Source: an uncultured Bacteroidales bacterium | GTDB lineage: Bacteria; Bacteroidota; Bacteroidia; Bacteroidales; WCHB1-69 | DNA length: 22,342 nt | Reading direction: 5' to 3' | Assembly (NCBI GenBank): GCA_937901455.1 | Contig: CALDIA010000162.1 | Span: 1 to 22,342 of the forward strand | Part shown: piece by piece, positions 1 to 6,745 of the stretch | Position numbering within the stretch: the first letter of the stretch is position 1 | Layout of the letters: each line of letters opens with the position of its first letter | Made by a program: the position numbers and the translations under genes | Notes under the pieces: model-generated | The model's database searches: none | What the model was told of the DNA's origin: nothing | The model's input: the letters and a program-made list of their open reading frames with translations, nothing else

Positions 1-314
1 GCTATAAAGTTCTGACACAACGTTGGCCCGTTGGCAAATTGGCGCCAAACACTCATCTATACACCTCCGAGAAACGGCTGGAAAACTTTCCCGGCCGTAT
101 TTTCCATGTGCGGAATGTCATCCCCTTCCACAAGCAGGGCATCCGTCAGCTCTCCGCCGAAGTCCGGCAGGCCAACGTGGCAGTACGCAACTTTCCCCTT
201 GCCGCCGACGAGCTCCGCGCCCGGCTGAAAGTCAAAGACGGTGGACCGCTCTACCTCTTTGGCATCACCTTGGCAAAAGGGGAGAAAGTGGTGGTCGTGG
301 GGGAGAAAGGGTGA
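1..314 (+). CDS. THUMP-like domain SAM-dependent methyltransferase, C-terminal part (5' end outside window)
   Basis: The frame is open from base 3 to a TGA at 312-314, giving about 103 C-terminal residues; the start lies upstream of the window. The visible part carries NTHLYTS, then FPGRIF, a run ending in QANVAVRNFP, then ELRARLKVKDGG and a final YLFGITLAKGEKVVVV strand. From memory this order matches the THUMP-like domain that closes a family of Bacteroidota class I SAM-dependent methyltransferases, where the end reads roughly YLFATTLADGKKVLL. The catalytic Rossmann methyltransferase domain would be in the missing part. The substrate is unknown, probably RNA by family resemblance. The TTG at 39 is an internal codon and not a start. 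The next gene has its own promoter, so this gene probably ends a separate transcript. Confidence 0.7.
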   Translation, partial: YKVLTQRWPVGKLAPNTHLYTSEKRLENFPGRIFHVRNVIPFHKQGIRQLSAEVRQANVAVRNFPLAADELRARLKVKDGGPLYLFGITLAKGEKVVVVGEKG

Positions 315-369
315 TTTTATAATCTTTTTTGGGCAAAAAAAAAGAGGGTAGAGGTACCGAAAAATAGCG

Positions 370-377
370 TATCTTTG
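370..377 (+). promoter_or_regulatory. Bacteroidota -7 promoter box for malic enzyme
   Basis: The sequence TATCTTTG fits the TAnnTTTG -7 consensus of the Bacteroidota primary sigma factor. It lies 18 bases before the malic enzyme ATG at 396. No convincing -33 TTTG box is seen at the expected distance. An A/T-only inverted repeat around 324-343 lies upstream and is not a clear terminator. Confidence 0.65.
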
Positions 378-395
378 CCGCCAAATTTTTTAGTT

Positions 396-1850
396 ATGAC
401 GGATCAGATTCTTTCTATGGACGATTTGGAGTCCTTATTTCCCAAAGATTTCTCAGAAGCGCAGAAGGCCAAGGCCAAGACGCTGTTTTATAAAAAACTT
501 TCGCTGAAGGCTCACCAGTTCTATGGCGGCAAGATGCAGACGCTGCCGAAGGCTCCTGTGTACGGTTTCAATTGGTTCAACGTGTGGTACACGCCGGGCG
601 TGTCGGCCGTGTCCACGACCATTCGCGACGACAATGATGCCTCCTTCCTGCTGAGCAACCGTGCCCAAATGGTGGCGGTGGTCAGCGACAGCACCCGTGT
701 GCTGGGCGATGGCGACTGCACCCCTCCCGGTGGCCTCGGCGTCATGGAAGGCAAGGCCATGCTGATGAAGTATCTCGGCGGCGTGGATGCCGTACCACTC
801 TGTATCGACAGCCGCGATGAAAACGGGCAACACCAACCCGAGAAGATTATAGAATTCGTCAAGATGGCGCAGCATAGCTTCGGGGCTGTCAATTTGGAAG
901 ACATCTCCCAGCCCAACTGCTACAAGGTACTCGATGAGCTGCGTGAGGCTTGTGTCATCCCTGTGTGGCATGACGATGCACAAGGCACCGCCTGCGTGAC
1001 TCTCGCTGGCATCCTCAATGCCTTGAAGCTGACCGACAAGAAGATCTCCGACATCAAAATCGTGCTCTATGGCGCCGGTGCGGCCAATACCAGCATCGCA
1101 CGCCTGCTCATCTCCGATGGCGCCAACCCTGCCAATATCATCATGTTCGACAGCAAGGGAACCCTGCACGAGGGTAGGGAAGACTGTCGCCAGGATACCC
1201 GCTACTACCGCAAGTGGGAACTCTGCCAGACAACCAACAAGCAGCACCTCAAGACCGAGGAAGAGGCCTTCCGCGATGCCGATGTGCTCGTGGCCCTCTC
1301 CAAGCCCGGTCCCGACACCATCAAGAAGGAGTGGATCTCCCTGATGGCCGAGAAGTCCATCGTCTTCTGCTGCTCCAATCCCGTGCCTGAAATCTATCCC
1401 TACGAAGCCAAAGAGGCCGGCGCCTATATCGTGGCCACTGGTCGCGGCGACTTTCCCAACCAGGTCAACAACTCGATGTGCTTCCCTGCCATTCTGAAGG
1501 GCACCCTGCTGGTCTCCGCCCGCAAGATCACTGACGAGATGGCCATCTGCGCCGCACACTCAATCGCCGACTATGCCGAGCGGAAAGGCATCGACACCGA
1601 ACATATCATGCCAACTATGATGGATACCGACATGTTCCCCACCGTGGCCGCCGACGTGGCCATGTGCGCTATCCAACAGGGCGTTGCCCGCAAACAACGC
1701 ACCTGGCAGGAGGTCTATGACATTGCCACCCACGACATTGCCGAAACACGCCGCATCGTCGAGGATATGCAACAGCAAGGTATCATACCCACCTTCCCTG
1801 TCGAGGAAATCAAATCGCTGATGCAGATGGTCTGTGAGGAGGTGCGCTAA
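396..1850 (+). CDS. Malic enzyme (decarboxylating malate dehydrogenase)
   Basis: This 484-residue protein should convert malate to pyruvate and CO2 with NAD or NADP in the cytoplasm, linking the C4 acid pool to pyruvate. Family motifs appear in order: YTPGVS at 65-70, GGLGVMEGKA around 112-121 with the probable catalytic lysine K120, the metal-binding HDD at 192-194 within WHDDAQGTA, the dinucleotide-binding GAGAAN at 226-231, and SNPVPE at 357-362. There is no fused phosphotransacetylase domain, unlike MaeB-type enzymes of about 760 residues. The ATG at 396 was chosen because the longer frame from TTG 375 would run through the -7 promoter box. The gene ends in TAA directly followed by TGA and is 33 bases upstream of the LuxC-like frame. 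Cofactor preference cannot be read from the sequence. Confidence 0.93.
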   Translation: MTDQILSMDDLESLFPKDFSEAQKAKAKTLFYKKLSLKAHQFYGGKMQTLPKAPVYGFNWFNVWYTPGVSAVSTTIRDDNDASFLLSNRAQMVAVVSDSTRVLGDGDCTPPGGLGVMEGKAMLMKYLGGVDAVPLCIDSRDENGQHQPEKIIEFVKMAQHSFGAVNLEDISQPNCYKVLDELREACVIPVWHDDAQGTACVTLAGILNALKLTDKKISDIKIVLYGAGAANTSIARLLISDGANPANIIMFDSKGTLHEGREDCRQDTRYYRKWELCQTTNKQHLKTEEEAFRDADVLVALSKPGPDTIKKEWISLMAEKSIVFCCSNPVPEIYPYEAKEAGAYIVATGRGDFPNQVNNSMCFPAILKGTLLVSARKITDEMAICAAHSIADYAERKGIDTEHIMPTMMDTDMFPTVAADVAMCAIQQGVARKQRTWQEVYDIATHDIAETRRIVEDMQQQGIIPTFPVEEIKSLMQMVCEEVR

Positions 1851-1883
1851 TGACTTGCCAGCCTGTTTCGTGACGAAGCATTC

Positions 1884-2789
1884 TTGTCGGAATGGTCCTC
1901 TTTGAAGGAACGCCAGTATCAGTTGAATAATTGGTTTGCAGAAGAGTGTGTTGATAAATCTATATCTACAATTACAGAGATACTTGCATCTTACTATCTG
2001 AAGGATTGCTTGAGTGATTTGCCGCGTGTGGCGCATCCACTTACCATTGGCATTGTGCCTGATGGGTTGACACCCATGTCGGCAGGTTTGGATCTCCTGG
2101 CGGTGATGCTCGCCGGCCATCGGGCAATGGTACGTCAAGCTCCGCACGATACCCTCTTGTTGCCGGCGTTGCTTCAGGCCTTGTTGCCACAGTGCCCCTG
2201 GCTGCCGGAGGTGTGCTTTGAAGAGCGCCTGTCCGCTTGCAATGCAATTATCGTGAACGAGGCCGAAACCAGTAGTGATGCAATGCGTACGTACATGGCC
2301 CGCCGCCCGCATCTGTTGCGACCACCCCAATGCACCGTTGCCATACTCACTGGACAGGAGTCAAAGGGTGAACTCTCTCTCCTTGCCTGCGAAATGACTT
2401 CCTACTTTGGACGTGCCAGACAGTCGGTGCGGATGATCTATGTGCCCGAAAATTACGACTTTCTCCCACTACTGGAGGCGATTGGATCGCAGAGCGTCTT
2501 CCTGCAACAACATCACCAATGGCTCAATCATATCGAGTACCAAAAGTCCATCCGCTTGATGAATAACCAGTTCTATATGGATGCCGGCACGTTTTTATTG
2601 GTAGAACATGCACAATCTTTACCCCCAGTCGGCGTTATCTACTATACATTTTATAAGAACAACGACTCCCTGAAACCCGCTGTGGAACAGGAGGGCTTTT
2701 CTGTTTATAATTGTGAATATCAAGAGAATATATGTGAGAGATATATGGACAAGACATTCGACTTTTTGAAAAACCTGCCTCAAATATGA
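1884..2789 (+). CDS. LuxC-like acyl-CoA reductase homologue, N-terminus uncertain
   Basis: The 301-residue frame resembles the Bacteroidota acyl-CoA reductase (LuxC-like) family, recalled from memory. Matching features are LNNWF near residue 14, TIGIVPDGLTP at 54-64, an AGHRAMV segment at 77-83, RPHLLRPPQCTVAILTG at 141-157, and SYFGR followed by YVPENYDFLPLL. Relatives reduce acyl-CoA or acyl-protein thioesters to aldehydes with NAD(P)H. The family has a cysteine in a GCRNVSKL-type segment; here the matching stretch is FGRARQSV, so the probable acyl-accepting cysteine appears to be lost. The first standard start in frame is TTG 1884, but coding-like sequence (LASLFRDEAF) extends upstream to 1854, just after the malic enzyme stop. 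The ATG at 1850 is in another frame. The gene overlaps the kinase gene by ATGA at 2786-2789. It may be non-catalytic or decaying. Confidence 0.6.
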   Translation: MSEWSSLKERQYQLNNWFAEECVDKSISTITEILASYYLKDCLSDLPRVAHPLTIGIVPDGLTPMSAGLDLLAVMLAGHRAMVRQAPHDTLLLPALLQALLPQCPWLPEVCFEERLSACNAIIVNEAETSSDAMRTYMARRPHLLRPPQCTVAILTGQESKGELSLLACEMTSYFGRARQSVRMIYVPENYDFLPLLEAIGSQSVFLQQHHQWLNHIEYQKSIRLMNNQFYMDAGTFLLVEHAQSLPPVGVIYYTFYKNNDSLKPAVEQEGFSVYNCEYQENICERYMDKTFDFLKNLPQI

Positions 2790-4318
2790 AGAAACGCATC
2801 ATCGTATCCCTGTTTTTTGTGGTGATCATCATCACGATTTTTCTGATCGTCTCCATTTTTAAGCTCTATACGGAGGCCGAGAAGGTGCAGCGCAGCATTT
2901 TCGTGACGGAGGTGCTGACGGCTGGCAATGTGGTGGTGGACGAGATAGACGCGATACTCAAGAACGATACGCTGCCCGTCATGGACAGTGTCGTCAATCA
3001 GGAGGTGGACACTACCGATGTGGTTTCGGTACAACATTCACGTAAGTTTTTGTTAGACACCACCAATAATCAGCCAATAGGGGTGATTATGACCGAGATA
3101 TATGTCAAGGAAGACAATGCGCGGGTTGTTTCCAACGACACCACCTATTTCAGCGAATCGTTCAGGATTCTATTTCCACTCTACAAAGACCCTTGGTCGC
3201 CAAAGAGTCCCGAAGAGATTCCCGAAAGTTTTTTGGAGAAAGTGGACGTGAACATGGTCCAATTGGATAGTAGTACCGTGGAGCGACTGAATCCCAATCT
3301 GTTGCGTCAGCTAATTAAAGAAGCGCTGAAAGAGGAAACCATCAATGCCCGTTTCGACTATGCCTTGTATAATGCCTTTACTACGGAGTTTGTGATTGAG
3401 CCGAGTTATGTGGAGCCCGAGAAAATGCTGAAGAGCGACTATGTGTTCCGATTGAACTATAACGAGAAGGTGAGCTCGCCGCACTATATTATTCTCTATT
3501 TTCCTGGGGAGCGCGGTATTTTCCTCCAGCGTATGAGCACCATTGTGGCGATGATCCTGTGTCTGATCTTTCTAGTGTCGGCCATCTCCTTCGTGTCGTT
3601 ATATTCCTTGTACCGGCAGAAAAAAGTGTCGGAAGTGACCAATGAGTTTGTGGATAACATGACTCATGAGTTCAAGACCCCAATCTCCACCATATCTTTG
3701 GCTTGCGAAGCCTTGAATGATCAGGAAACCATCGAAAATCCGGAGATGCAACACACCTATGTGCAAATTATCAGCGATGAGAATGAACGGTTACGCTCCA
3801 TGGTCTCCAATATTTTGCAGATAGCCCAGTTGAAAAAAGGTCAGATCAAGATGAATGTGGAGCTGTTGGACATGCACGAGCTTATCCATAAGGTGGTGGA
3901 CAGTGTGGCTTTGCTGGTGAACAGCAATGGCGGTGTGCTCAATCTGGCGCTCAATGCCGACAACTGCAAGGTTTTTGGCGACAGAGAACATTTGACGAAT
4001 GTCTTGGTGAACTTGGTGGAAAATGCTATCAAGTACTCGGAGGAGAAGCCCGAAATCTTAATCAACACCCTTTCGAATGAGAAATATTTCATGTTTTCGG
4101 TGACTGACAAAGGAATAGGGATTCCCAAGAGATCCCTACCCGAAATTTTTAATAATTTTTACAGAGTATCCAGCGGCAACGTACACAATGTGAAAGGCTA
4201 TGGGCTGGGCTTGGGCTATGTGAAGAAAATTGTGACCATGCACAAGGGTAAGATTGAGGTGGACAGCGTGGAAGGCAAGGGCAGCACATTCATGATTTCG
4301 CTGCCGTTCAAGCGGTAG
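2786..4318 (+). CDS. Sensor histidine kinase, RprX-like
   Basis: This 510-residue inner-membrane kinase has a first membrane helix at about 5-26, an extracytoplasmic sensor region of about 215 residues, and a second helix at about 248-275. The H-box NMTHEFKTP follows at 291-299 with the phosphorylated histidine H294. The ATPase domain shows the N-box VENAIKYS (N413), the G1 box DKGIGIP at 441-447 and the G2 box GYGLGLG at 471-477. All catalytic motifs are intact. The H-box region resembles the Bacteroides RprX type. The start ATG overlaps the preceding stop as ATGA, which suggests translational coupling to the LuxC-like gene. No response regulator follows; the next gene is convergent and starts its 3' end two bases away. 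The signal sensed is unknown because the sensor region shows no fold I recognise. Confidence 0.93.
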   Translation: MKKRIIVSLFFVVIIITIFLIVSIFKLYTEAEKVQRSIFVTEVLTAGNVVVDEIDAILKNDTLPVMDSVVNQEVDTTDVVSVQHSRKFLLDTTNNQPIGVIMTEIYVKEDNARVVSNDTTYFSESFRILFPLYKDPWSPKSPEEIPESFLEKVDVNMVQLDSSTVERLNPNLLRQLIKEALKEETINARFDYALYNAFTTEFVIEPSYVEPEKMLKSDYVFRLNYNEKVSSPHYIILYFPGERGIFLQRMSTIVAMILCLIFLVSAISFVSLYSLYRQKKVSEVTNEFVDNMTHEFKTPISTISLACEALNDQETIENPEMQHTYVQIISDENERLRSMVSNILQIAQLKKGQIKMNVELLDMHELIHKVVDSVALLVNSNGGVLNLALNADNCKVFGDREHLTNVLVNLVENAIKYSEEKPEILINTLSNEKYFMFSVTDKGIGIPKRSLPEIFNNFYRVSSGNVHNVKGYGLGLGYVKKIVTMHKGKIEVDSVEGKGSTFMISLPFKR

Positions 4319-4320
4319 CG

Positions 4321-5223
4321 TTACAGTTTTTCGTTGCCAATAATCTTGTGGATGGCATCGCGACGTTCCTGCTTTGACTGGAAAAGAATACCCTGCTTGT
4401 TCAATGCTCGTTTGGCTCGCTCATAGTTAAAGGTGTGGATGTAAGCCAACTGTAAGTAAAGGTGACTATGGCGTATGTCGGAAGTGCCGGAGATGTTGTT
4501 GGCGGGATAGCGGTATTGACCTGTGAAGTCGCTTTTGAAACTGCAGCTGACGCCGAAGATCCCCCTTAGGAAATCCCCGTAAGGTAGCATGTAATAGGCG
4601 CCAAGTCCGCACATCATGTCACAAACAATGCCATTGTCGTTTCTATGGATAACGTGCTCATAAATAAGCGTTTTGTCTTCCGGATCCAAGGAGCTCAGAT
4701 AGCTGTCGTTGTAGTCGGTGATTACATAAGAAGATGGACCGTCCAATAATTGTTTGAATTGAAATCCGCGCAGGGTACCGCCCATTTCGCCTAAGAAGTA
4801 GAAGTCTTTGCCGACAGGAAAGTGAAATTCAAACTTAAGGGGCAGAGACCATACCGTTTCCATACGGTTCTGTCGTTTGCCATAATAGTTGAGCTCTTCC
4901 GTGTTGTTTTCATGCCCAGGAATGGAAGTGTAGTAGGGCTCCTCAACTATCAGTGTGTGCTGCCCCCAATTCAATGCAGCAGATATGCCAAAATAACGTG
5001 CGAAATGGTACGAGACCTCCAGGCCAACCGAGGCATTCTTGCTCCAAAGTGACTTGGGTACTATAGTGCTGCCTGTTGTAGGGTGAAAGGATGCTGGAGA
5101 AAAATAGTCCCCTTCCAAGGTGAGTCCTAAATGAAACCCATTGAAAGGGTAGTGGTGCGGCTTCTGGGCATTGGAGAAGACAATACCCAGCATAAACGGT
5201 AAAAGAAAGATGATCTTTTTCAT
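4321..5223 (-). CDS. Putative outer-membrane beta-barrel protein
   Basis: The 300-residue product begins with a clear Sec signal peptide, MKKIIFLLPF followed by MLGIVFSNA, with cleavage likely after residue 19 before Q20. The mature part has alternating hydrophobic/polar strands rich in Tyr, Phe and Gly, for example HLGLTLEGDYF, VGLEVSYHFARYFGISAAL, LPLKFEFHFPV and LYLQLAYIHTF. This pattern suits an eight- to ten-stranded outer-membrane barrel such as the porin-like or OmpW-like families, but no specific family is recognised. A basic tail (about 268-300) after the last strand would face the periplasm. The gene lies 27 bases downstream of the lipoprotein gene on the same strand, so both are probably one transcript. 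Its 3' end meets the histidine kinase stop codon. The function is unknown. Confidence 0.75.
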   Translation of the reverse strand: MKKIIFLLPFMLGIVFSNAQKPHHYPFNGFHLGLTLEGDYFSPASFHPTTGSTIVPKSLWSKNASVGLEVSYHFARYFGISAALNWGQHTLIVEEPYYTSIPGHENNTEELNYYGKRQNRMETVWSLPLKFEFHFPVGKDFYFLGEMGGTLRGFQFKQLLDGPSSYVITDYNDSYLSSLDPEDKTLIYEHVIHRNDNGIVCDMMCGLGAYYMLPYGDFLRGIFGVSCSFKSDFTGQYRYPANNISGTSDIRHSHLYLQLAYIHTFNYERAKRALNKQGILFQSKQERRDAIHKIIGNEKL

Positions 5224-5250
5224 GAGAATGAGGTTTTATTATGAAAATAA

Positions 5251-6399
5251 TTAATAGGAACCATTGCCAACGTTGATGTTGAAAGTCCAACCGTTATGAC
5301 GGCAGTATAGGTAACTCTCATCAGGATCTATATGCAATTCTTCAATATACTCGGGGATATTTATGGTGATTGGTCCAATTGTTATCGAATGCCCAGAGTC
5401 AATATGGGATAGAACCATTGAATAGTCTATTCGAGTTTTTAAATGGTATTTGTTTGCATTGCCCAAAGTGGAATTGGGCCCTATAGAAGAAGTACATTCT
5501 TCTGTGGCAATCTTATAACTGTAGGCTTCGCTTGATTCGCCAATGGCACATATAGCGTAATCCCATCTCTTATGACCATTCACGGTTTTATAATTTTTCA
5601 TGGTAATACTAGCACGTGTTCGACTATCAAAAACATTTGGAGCATAACGGAAAGACCAGGTGAAAAATTTGCCATTTCCGGTTGTATGCGAAATTTTTCC
5701 TGTTTTATAATGGGTTGATTTATAACATGCATCTTTGCAACGTTTGAGAATTATATCCGGGATAGTTGAAACCAATGAGTCTAAGGTGTTAATATTCTGA
5801 ATCTCCCGAATTTCGTCCAGATAGGATATCTGAGAGATAGGAATTAATACACAGTAACCATTGGGCCGAAACTGATATATTATGTTATTGATACAGACTT
5901 CATGGTGCTGAGAATATAGTGTTTGTTCGATGGGATTGTTGATGATGGAGTCTTCAGGAGGAGATGTTGTTGATGTTGAATTTAGCCATCGATTTTCAGC
6001 TAATTTACATAAATAGCGTAGATTATTTTGGTAGTTTCCCATTTCTAATTCAAATAATTCCAAAGGGATGCAATCGTCAAATTCCATAATAGAGATAATA
6101 CTATCTAAAGCGTTTTCATCTTCAACACCATATTCGTTAAAAAATAAGTTCGACCATGACTCGTATAAATTAGTTAATTCATCCAATGTGCTAAAGTAGT
6201 GCTCAGAATTTTCAAAAACCAGGATGTCGTCATGAATCAATGAAATATTACCGTATTGACCCAAAGGCATTTCTTGATAAAGATCGGAGAGTGCATCATT
6301 TAAAGGAAGGGACTTTGAGTGATTCGACACTTCTTTTTGACAACGAATAAATAATGTGGTTGTCATAATAACTGTTAGATAAATAATTGTTTTTTTCAT
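5251..6399 (-). CDS. Putative surface or periplasmic lipoprotein, unknown function
   Basis: The 382-residue protein starts MKKTIIYLTV and has a hydrophobic stretch ending in LFIRC with C20 as a possible lipidated cysteine. Arginine just before the cysteine is unusual for a lipobox, so lipidation is plausible and not certain. The mature protein has an acidic N-terminal half and a C-terminal half with many Ser, Thr and Tyr residues, including NGKFFTWSFRY, HKRWDYAICAIGESS and a closing CRHNGWTFNINVGNGSY. No known domain was recognised. The gene is distinctly AT-rich: by hand count 5881-5940 is 35% GC, while 1021-1080 in the malic enzyme gene is 53%. It precedes the barrel gene in a probable two-gene operon. 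The composition suggests recent acquisition. The adhesive or binding role that such pairs sometimes have is only a guess. Confidence 0.7.
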   Translation of the reverse strand: MKKTIIYLTVIMTTTLFIRCQKEVSNHSKSLPLNDALSDLYQEMPLGQYGNISLIHDDILVFENSEHYFSTLDELTNLYESWSNLFFNEYGVEDENALDSIISIMEFDDCIPLELFELEMGNYQNNLRYLCKLAENRWLNSTSTTSPPEDSIINNPIEQTLYSQHHEVCINNIIYQFRPNGYCVLIPISQISYLDEIREIQNINTLDSLVSTIPDIILKRCKDACYKSTHYKTGKISHTTGNGKFFTWSFRYAPNVFDSRTRASITMKNYKTVNGHKRWDYAICAIGESSEAYSYKIATEECTSSIGPNSTLGNANKYHLKTRIDYSMVLSHIDSGHSITIGPITINIPEYIEELHIDPDESYLYCRHNGWTFNINVGNGSY

Positions 6400-6412
6400 A
6401 CTTTTTTTTCTG

Positions 6413-6420
6413 CAAAGTAA
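6413..6420 (-). promoter_or_regulatory. Possible -7 box for the lipoprotein-barrel operon
   Basis: Read on the minus strand this is TTACTTTG, one mismatch from TAnnTTTG. It lies 14 bases before the lipoprotein ATG (6399), with an A-rich leader between. The placement is right for Bacteroidota, but the match is imperfect. Confidence 0.4.
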
Positions 6421-6466
6421 GCAAATTTTTCAATTGGAAATTTATGGATCTCAGATGGAATTGAAA

Positions 6467-6550
6467 ATTATGACGAAATTATGCCGAAAATGCCGAAATT
6501 ATGCCGAAATCATGCCGAAAATGCCGAAATTATGCCGAAATTATGGAAAA
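6467..6550. repeat. Array of alternating 11- and 9-bp direct repeats
   Basis: Eight head-to-tail units share the core atgccgaa. The full 11-bp unit is attatgccgaa and the short unit is aatgccgaa. The order is 11 (6467-6477, atgacgaa variant), 11 (6478-6488), 9 (6489-6497), 11 (6498-6508), 11 (6509-6519, atcatg variant), 9 (6520-6528), 11 (6529-6539) and 11 (6540-6550, atggaaaa variant). The inner units form two copies of a 31-bp super-unit, 6478-6508 and 6509-6539, which differ at one base. The end units are degenerate, as is common in tandem arrays. A 31-bp period is not a multiple of three, so this is unlikely to be protein-coding. It may be a protein-binding array or a slippage-generated repeat. 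Confidence 0.9.
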
Positions 6551-6717
6551 TCAATATGGTCTTGAGCGGGTGTGGGATGTTTGATCAGGACGAATTGAGC
6601 AAAAAAACTGGGAGTTCTGAGGCGTGTATTGGTGATGTGAGGGATACGCTGAAAATGGATAGTCGAAGGAGTTTGATTGCATTGGAAAGAATCTGCATCA
6701 TACATCGTTTTTTTTTG

Positions 6718-6725
6718 TATTTTTG
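6718..6725 (+). promoter_or_regulatory. Bacteroidota -7 promoter box for yidC
   Basis: TATTTTTG matches TAnnTTTG exactly. It lies 20 bases upstream of the yidC ATG at 6746. The -33 element is not clear. It supports 6746, and not TTG 6677, as the start, since the longer frame would run across this box. Confidence 0.65.
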
Positions 6726-6745
6726 CAGCCAATTTTTTTAAGATT

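Larger units (their letters stand above)
6400..6745. other. Divergent intergenic region between the lipoprotein gene and yidC
   Basis: This stretch of about 346 bases separates the leftward lipoprotein gene from rightward yidC. It holds a weak leftward -7-like box at 6413-6420, an A/T-rich segment, the direct-repeat array at 6467-6550, then about 165 bases without recognisable structure, and the yidC -7 box at 6718-6725. The frame open through it (ATG 6481 to about 6741) is not convincing as a gene. No RNA gene or riboswitch fold is recognised by eye. Confidence 0.7.

Noticed and set aside
324..344. A/T inverted repeat CTTTTTT-GGGC-AAAAAAAAAG after the methyltransferase gene
   Set aside because: The stem has no GC core, so it would be weak; it is also close to the next promoter. 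Not called as a terminator.
453..1559. Long minus-strand open frame (368 codons) opposite malic enzyme
   Set aside because: It is a complement shadow of a clearly recognised enzyme with intact motifs; its translation is low-complexity in Gly, His and Asp with no domain, and no start context was seen.
1560..2330. Minus-strand frame of 256 codons spanning the malic enzyme and LuxC-like genes
   Set aside because: It overlaps two plus-strand genes and has no recognisable protein features.
3649..3657. Perfect DnaA-box sequence (TTATCCACA on the minus strand)
   Set aside because: A single 9-mer inside the kinase H-box region encoding VDN; a second similar copy is at 9278-9286 in parA, also coding. 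No cluster, no AT-rich unwinding region, so not an origin.
6467..6550. Possible CRISPR array
   Set aside because: The units are only 9-11 bp, adjoin directly and have no spacers, and no cas genes are near.
6481..6741. Open frame beginning in the repeat array (86 codons)
   Set aside because: It begins with repeat-derived residues, the array period of 31 bp breaks the reading frame, and it runs over the yidC promoter box.
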